A stretch of DNA of 64,000 nucleotides from Platismatia glauca (lineage: Eukaryota; Ascomycota; Lecanoromycetes; Lecanorales; Parmeliaceae): the NCBI GenBank assembly GCA_963556305.1, contig OY745773.1, positions 124,001-188,000 on the forward strand. Reading direction: 5' to 3'. Made by a program: the position numbers and the translations under genes. Below the pieces are notes generated by a model, which was not told where the DNA came from, ran no database searches, and saw only the letters and a list, made by a program, of their open reading frames with translations. Shown here piece by piece: positions 59,103-64,000 of this stretch. Numbering within the stretch: position 1 is the first letter of the stretch; the number at the start of each line of letters is the position of its first letter.

Positions 59103-62100
59103 ATGAATTACAGCAAGAAAGATGAAGATGCCGAGCAGGCAATCGTCAAGGTCGACAGGACCGCTGTCTTTCAAGAGGGTGAGGACCACATCCGCTCCTC
59201 TGGCCAAATCGTTTCACTAAAACCAAGCTCTAGCTCGCCTGTTCAACTACTCCCCTATATCTCCCAGAAAATGTCGAATCCTGCTTACCAAGATCGCCTT
59301 GCTCCTATTTACGGGGGAGACGTTTCCGTCGAACGAAGCTACAGATCTTTTCTTCGGTATCTCAAAGCTCTTCCAGAACAAGGATCCTTCCCTTCGCCAG
59401 ATGATGTACCTCATATTCAAAGAGCTGGCAAGTTCTGCATCGGATGTCATCATGGTGACGCAGAGTATCATGAAGGACACGGCAGAAAAGAGCGATGTTT
59501 TGTACAAGGCAAACGCAATCCGGGCATTGTGTAGAGTTATAGACGTACGCATGGCTCACGTAGTATGCGGAGACCTACTGAAATTCCGCAGGCAACCACA
59601 GTACAAGCCATTGAACGGTCGATCAAGAACGCTATCGTCGACAAGAATCCATCTGTATCCTCCGCTGCCCTTGTCTCCTCATACCATCTGCTTCCGATTG
59701 CTCGGGATCTGGTCAGAAGGTGGCAGAGTGAAACTCAAGAAGCTGCATCCTCGTCAAAATCATCAGGAGGTTTCTCTCTTGGCTTCTCAACATCTGGAAG
59801 CCAGCAGGCACTACAGCCGAGTACGCATTACATGAACCAATATCATGCCATTGGGCTGTTGTACCAGATGAGGTCACACGACCGAATGGCCCTGGTGAAG
59901 ATGGTCCAGCAATTTGGCACCCCTGGCGTTGTAAAGAGTCCCGCTGGCACAATCTTGCTGGTCAGATTGGCTGCCCAATTAATAGAAGACGACTCAAGCC
60001 TGAGGAAACCCATGATGCAACTGCTTGACGGCTGGCTTCGACACAAGGCTGAGATGGTCAACTTCGAAGCCGCCAAAGCCATCTGTAACCTGCGTGATGT
60101 CACTGATGCGGAAATGACCCAAGCCATCCATACTCTACAACTTTTTCTTACTTCTCCTCGAGCTGTCACCAAATTTGCTGCGATACGAATTCTACACAAT
60201 GTCGCCTCGTTCAAACCGCAAGCCGTTCAATCATGCAATCCGGATATCGAAACTTTGATTTCGAACTCAAACCGGTCGATCGCTACCTTCGCTATTACAA
60301 CTCTCCTCAAAACAGGTAATGAAGGCAGCGTGGATCGACTAATGAAACAGATCTCTAGCTTTATGGCGGACATCACCGACGAGTTCAAGATCACGATCGT
60401 TGAAGCGATAAGGACCCTATGTTTAAAATTTCCCAGCAAGCAGGCCGGCATGCTGACCTTCCTGAGTGGTATCCTGCGAGACGAGGGAGGCTATGATTTC
60501 AAGAGGAGTGTTGTGGAGAGCATGTTTGACCTGATAAAGTTTGTACCTGGCAGCAAGGAAGATGGTAGGTCTTTCTATCTTTCCACAGAGCGTTCCGCGG
60601 CTAAAGAACACAGCTTTGGCCCATCTATGCGAATTCATCGAGGATTGCGAGTTTACTAAGCTGGCCGTCCGAATACTGCATCTGCTAGGTGTGGAAGGCC
60701 CTAAGACTCCGCATCCGACAAAATACATTCGGTACATCTACAACCGCGTGGTCCTAGAGAATGCTTTAGTCAGGGCCGCAGCGGTTACAGCGCTTGCAAA
60801 ATTTGGTGTTGGGCAGAAAGATCCTGAGGTCAAGCGCAGCGTCACTGTCCTACTGAGTAGATGTCTTGACGACACTGATGACGAAGTTCGTGATCGTGCT
60901 GCTCTGAACCTGAGATTGATGACCGAGGAAGATGAAATGGCGAACCGATTCATCAAGAATGGTACGTTGAAACTAATCGATAACGCTGTTGACTATGCTG
61001 ACAGTACTCGTAGACTCAATGTTTTCCTTGTCAAACTTCGAGCAACAACTCGTCATGTATGTGACTGCGGATGATAAGGCTACATTCGCCACCGCTTTCG
61101 ACATGTCCACCATTCCCGTCGTCAGTCACGAGCAAGCCCTGGCCGAAGAACGGACCAAGAAGTTGACATCAGCAACACCAACACTGAAAGCCCCAAGCAC
61201 GGGGCCAAAGAAGGCGCAAGTCAATGGCACAGCCGACAGTGCCGCTGCCGTCCTTGCCAATGCACAAAAACACTCGCTGCAACTGATGCAGATACCAGAG
61301 CTCAAAGCGCATGGCGCCCTGCTCAGGTCGTCGCCTCCTGTCGAACTGACGGAATCGGAGACGGAATACGTTGTCAGCGTCATCAAACACATATACAAAG
61401 AGCATCTTGTCCTGCAGTACGAGATTAAAAACACTATGACCGATACCGTGTTAGAAGAGGTGTCCGTCGTCGCCACACCGTCCGAAGAAGAAGAATCGTT
61501 CGAAGAAGACTTCACTATCCCCGTCGCCAAGTTGGCAGCGGACCAGCCTGGGACGGTCTTTGTGAGCTTCAAGAAATCCAGCGACGTCGCGTATCCCGTA
61601 ACGTCATTCACCAACGTCCTGAAATTCACCAGCAAGGAGATTGATCCTACCACTGGGGAGCCAGATGAGAGCGGCTACGAGGATGAGTACCAAGTCGAAG
61701 ATTTGGAGCTCTTGGGCAGCGATTACGTCACGCCCGCATTTTCTGGTAGCTTCGACCATGCCTGGGAGCAGACCGGGGCCAATGGCGAGGAGGCCTCCGA
61801 GACGCTACAACTGAGCAGTACTAAGAGCATAGCAGGTGAGCATTGCTCCTGGAACGACAACTGACAATTCCAAAACTGACTTTCTCCTTCACAGATGCCA
61901 CCGAACAGCTCACCAAAGCGCTCTCTCTCCAGCCGCTCGATGGTACGGACGTCAGTCTTTCAACGAGCACGCACACCCTCAAGCTGTACGGCAAGACCCT
62001 CGGTGGAGGCAAAGTCGCGGCTCTGGTCAAAATGGCCTTTTCGGCAAAGAGTGGCGTAACGACCAAGATAACAATAAGAAGCGAGGAGGAGGGTGTTGCT

Positions 62101-62127
62101 GCTTTGCTCGTGGGAAGCGTGTCTTAG
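59103..62127 (+). CDS. sec21: Coatomer (COPI) gamma subunit, Sec21
   Basis: Six exons: 59103-59178, 59234-59544, 59592-60564, 60614-60961, 61014-61835, 61895-62127 (920 aa; yeast Sec21 is 935). N-terminal MNYSKKDEDAEQAIVKVDRT joins to ARLFNYSPISPRKCRILLTK. An adaptin-like helical solenoid fills residues ~20-570 (LFFGISKLFQNKDPSLRQMMYL, SYHLLPIARDLVRRWQSE, TKFAAIRILHNVA, VLENALVRAAAVTALAKFG). A linker leads to the appendage domain at about 650-920 (PPVELTESETEYVVSVIKHIY ... GVTTKITIRSEEEGVAALL). Sec21 is a structural subunit of the Golgi-to-ER COPI coat. Each join keeps frame and restores family sequence. It is divergent from plp2. Confidence 0.96.
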
Positions 62128-62540
62128 ACTTTATGTTCTTTTATGGGAACTCTCATGCATAGATGTAGGTAGTCAGAGACCCAAAACTGTAGTCTGTGAA
62201 CGGAATTTCTTAATCCATTAATACGTACTTGCTCCCCTTGATCCCCTCCTGATTGATGAATTTATGAAGGCAGTATATCAGGTCTCGTTGTACAGCAGTA
62301 AGAGCTTAGCAGTTCCCCTCCTACTAACGATGCGGGGTCTTAGGGTATTCCTCCCTTCGCCGTGCAAATTCTTATTATCGATCGTCGTGTCTTCATTGTC
62401 GTAGCCTTAATTGCATTCGAGGATATTCTAACACAGGTCATCGATCTCAAGTAGGAGAAGAGTCACCTCACAGCGAGAACTTCTGACCCCCGTGACTCGC
62501 TCGCACATCTTGCTTTTAACCCGTCCCCACGCCTTCCACC
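62128..62540. other. Intergenic between sec21 and the aminotransferase gene
   Basis: 413 bp, same-strand spacer. No gene or element recognised; it should contain the sec21 3' end and the aminotransferase promoter. Confidence 0.5.
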
Positions 62541-64000
62541 ATGTCTCCAACGCAATTAGTGTCTTCCTCAAATTTGGACCATCTCAAGTGGATTCAAGAC
62601 TCCAAAGATGCTCTAGCAAAAGCTCAATCCATCTACACCCACCTCAATCCATCATCTCTTCAAGCCCACCAATCAGCCCGCCAACACCAGCCAGGTGGTA
62701 ACACTCGCACTGTCCTCCATGCCAACCCCTTTCCCATAACGTTTGCCTCGGGCCATGGATGCACCCTCACCTCCCTGGATGGTCACACTTACACCGATTT
62801 CCTTGGCGAATATACTGCCGGCATCTACGGACACAACAATGCTACCATCCGTGCAGCAATTGATGAAGCTCTAACTCGAGGATGGAGCCTTGGTGGGAAC
62901 AACATGTATGAGAAGGAGCTTGCCAAACTGGTCTGCGAGCGATTTGCGCCTACGATGGAGCTCGTAAGGTTTACGAATTCTGGCACCGAGGCCAACATGA
63001 TGGCTGTCGCTACCGCATTGGCATGGACGGGACGAACGAAAATTCTAGTCTTTCGAGGAGGTTACCATGGAGCTACTCTTTCATTTCACGACTCGCCAGA
63101 TGGATCGGCGACAAAGGGCGTGAATCTACCTCACGAGTGGGTGATTGGTACATATAATGATATCGCTCGGACTGAAGAAGTGCTCTCAGCTCTCCCACCG
63201 AAAAGCTTGGCTGCCATCCTCGTGGAGCCAATGCTAGGTAGTGCAGGCGCTATCCCAGGCTCTCTTCCTTTCCTAGAATTCCTTAGATCCTACGCTTCCT
63301 CCCACGGTGCTCTCCTCATCTTCGATGAAGTCATGACCAGTCGCCTTTCGTACCACGGATTGGGTCATAAGTTGGGCATTCAGCCCGACCTCATGAGCCT
63401 GGGGAAATGGCTTGGGGGAGGGATGAGCTTCGGAGCGTTTGGGGGAAGGAGAGATATCATGGAGATGTATGATCCCAGCAAGAGTGGAAGTCTAGCGCAC
63501 GCGGGGACTTTCAACAACAATGTCATTAGCATGGCTGCTGGGTGTGCGGGATGTAAAGTCCTGGATGAGGAGACTACCAATCGTTTGAATGATTTAGGTG
63601 AACGGTTGAAAGAGAAGGTTACGGATGTCATTGAGAGAAATTTGTTTGGCAATGTATCCTATACGAATGGTGCCGATGAAGGATCCTTGAAAGGTAAGAC
63701 GGCTTTACTTCAGCCCAGCAAATATTCTTTCCAAATGTTCACTCATTTCGCAAAACTGATCATAAACCACTCGATTCACTTTCAACACGATAGCTGACCT
63801 TCCCCTAGCTTCTAATCAAACCACCGCGAACGGTACTGCCGATCAGTACAGCACCGCCAATGCCACGACCAACGGCACCCACACGCATGCACAACGCCAT
63901 CAACCCTCAAACGGAACCACCGCAAAACCCCCAATGTACATATCAGGCATCGGCTCCATACTCGCCATCCATTTCCCCCCTTCACATCCCCACCTGCGAT
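62541..64000 (+). CDS. Class III aminotransferase, glutamate-1-semialdehyde aminomutase-like, partial
   Basis: Exon 1 is 62541-63693; exon 2 probably starts at 63809 and runs off the window (first ~448 aa visible). PLP fold-type I features: GGNTRTVLHANPFPITF, YTDFLGEYTAGIYGHNN, FTNSGTEANMMAVATA, GGYHGATLSF, VEPMLGSAGAIPG, LLIFDEVMTSR, and SLGKWLGGGMSFGAFGG with the PLP-binding Lys. This is the pattern of fungal GSA-aminomutase-like enzymes; fungi do not make heme through glutamate semialdehyde, so the true substrate is unknown. The acceptor at 63808 follows a CTGAC branch site and a pyrimidine tract; 63793 is an in-frame alternative. Exon 2 starts with an Asn/Thr-rich stretch of ~45 residues before MYISGIGSILAIHF. 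Confidence 0.9.

Overview
The window reads as nuclear DNA of a filamentous ascomycete (Pezizomycotina; Dothideomycetes is my best guess, from gene content only). Genes are monocistronic on both strands and broken by short introns, mostly 46-145 nt, with GT..AG ends and CTRAC-like branch sites. Many coding regions had to be assembled from exons in different frames. Frame continuity and, where the family is known, recovered motifs support the joins. Some apparent long frames begin at TTG or GTG; I moved those starts to the first credible ATG.

Layout. 1-16 kb: a partial coiled-coil gene at the left edge, an HD-domain (cyanamide hydratase-like) gene, a secreted PAN plus DUF4185 gene, an RRT8-like membrane protein, a PA-TM-RING ubiquitin ligase, an aquaporin and a Gly-rich hydrophilic repeat protein. 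16-32 kb is the accessory part: a large disordered protein, then an ankyrin gene whose array is 29 uninterrupted 99-bp units with a 693-bp higher-order period and which splices into a CorA-like C-terminus with a GMN motif, then a clearly broken fungal phosphotransferase (APH-like) gene. 32-64 kb is mostly conserved housekeeping: a CECR5-type HAD hydrolase, an F-box protein, casein kinase I (Hrr25/CkiA type), a Tea1/Kel1-like kelch polarity protein, Kog1/raptor (TORC1), cytoplasmic aspartyl-tRNA synthetase, an AP-1-like bZIP factor, phosducin-like Plp2, COPI gamma subunit Sec21, and an aminotransferase of the glutamate-1-semialdehyde aminomutase type that runs off the right edge.

Working together. 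There is no operon or obvious biosynthetic cluster. Several pairs are divergent and share an upstream region (RING/aquaporin, CECR5/F-box, kelch/Kog1, Plp2/Sec21). The most unusual object is the ankyrin-CorA gene: its 7-repeat blocks look identical by eye, which implies very recent segmental duplication in a gene that otherwise keeps open frames and intact splice sites. No tRNA, rRNA, CRISPR or intact transposon was recognised.
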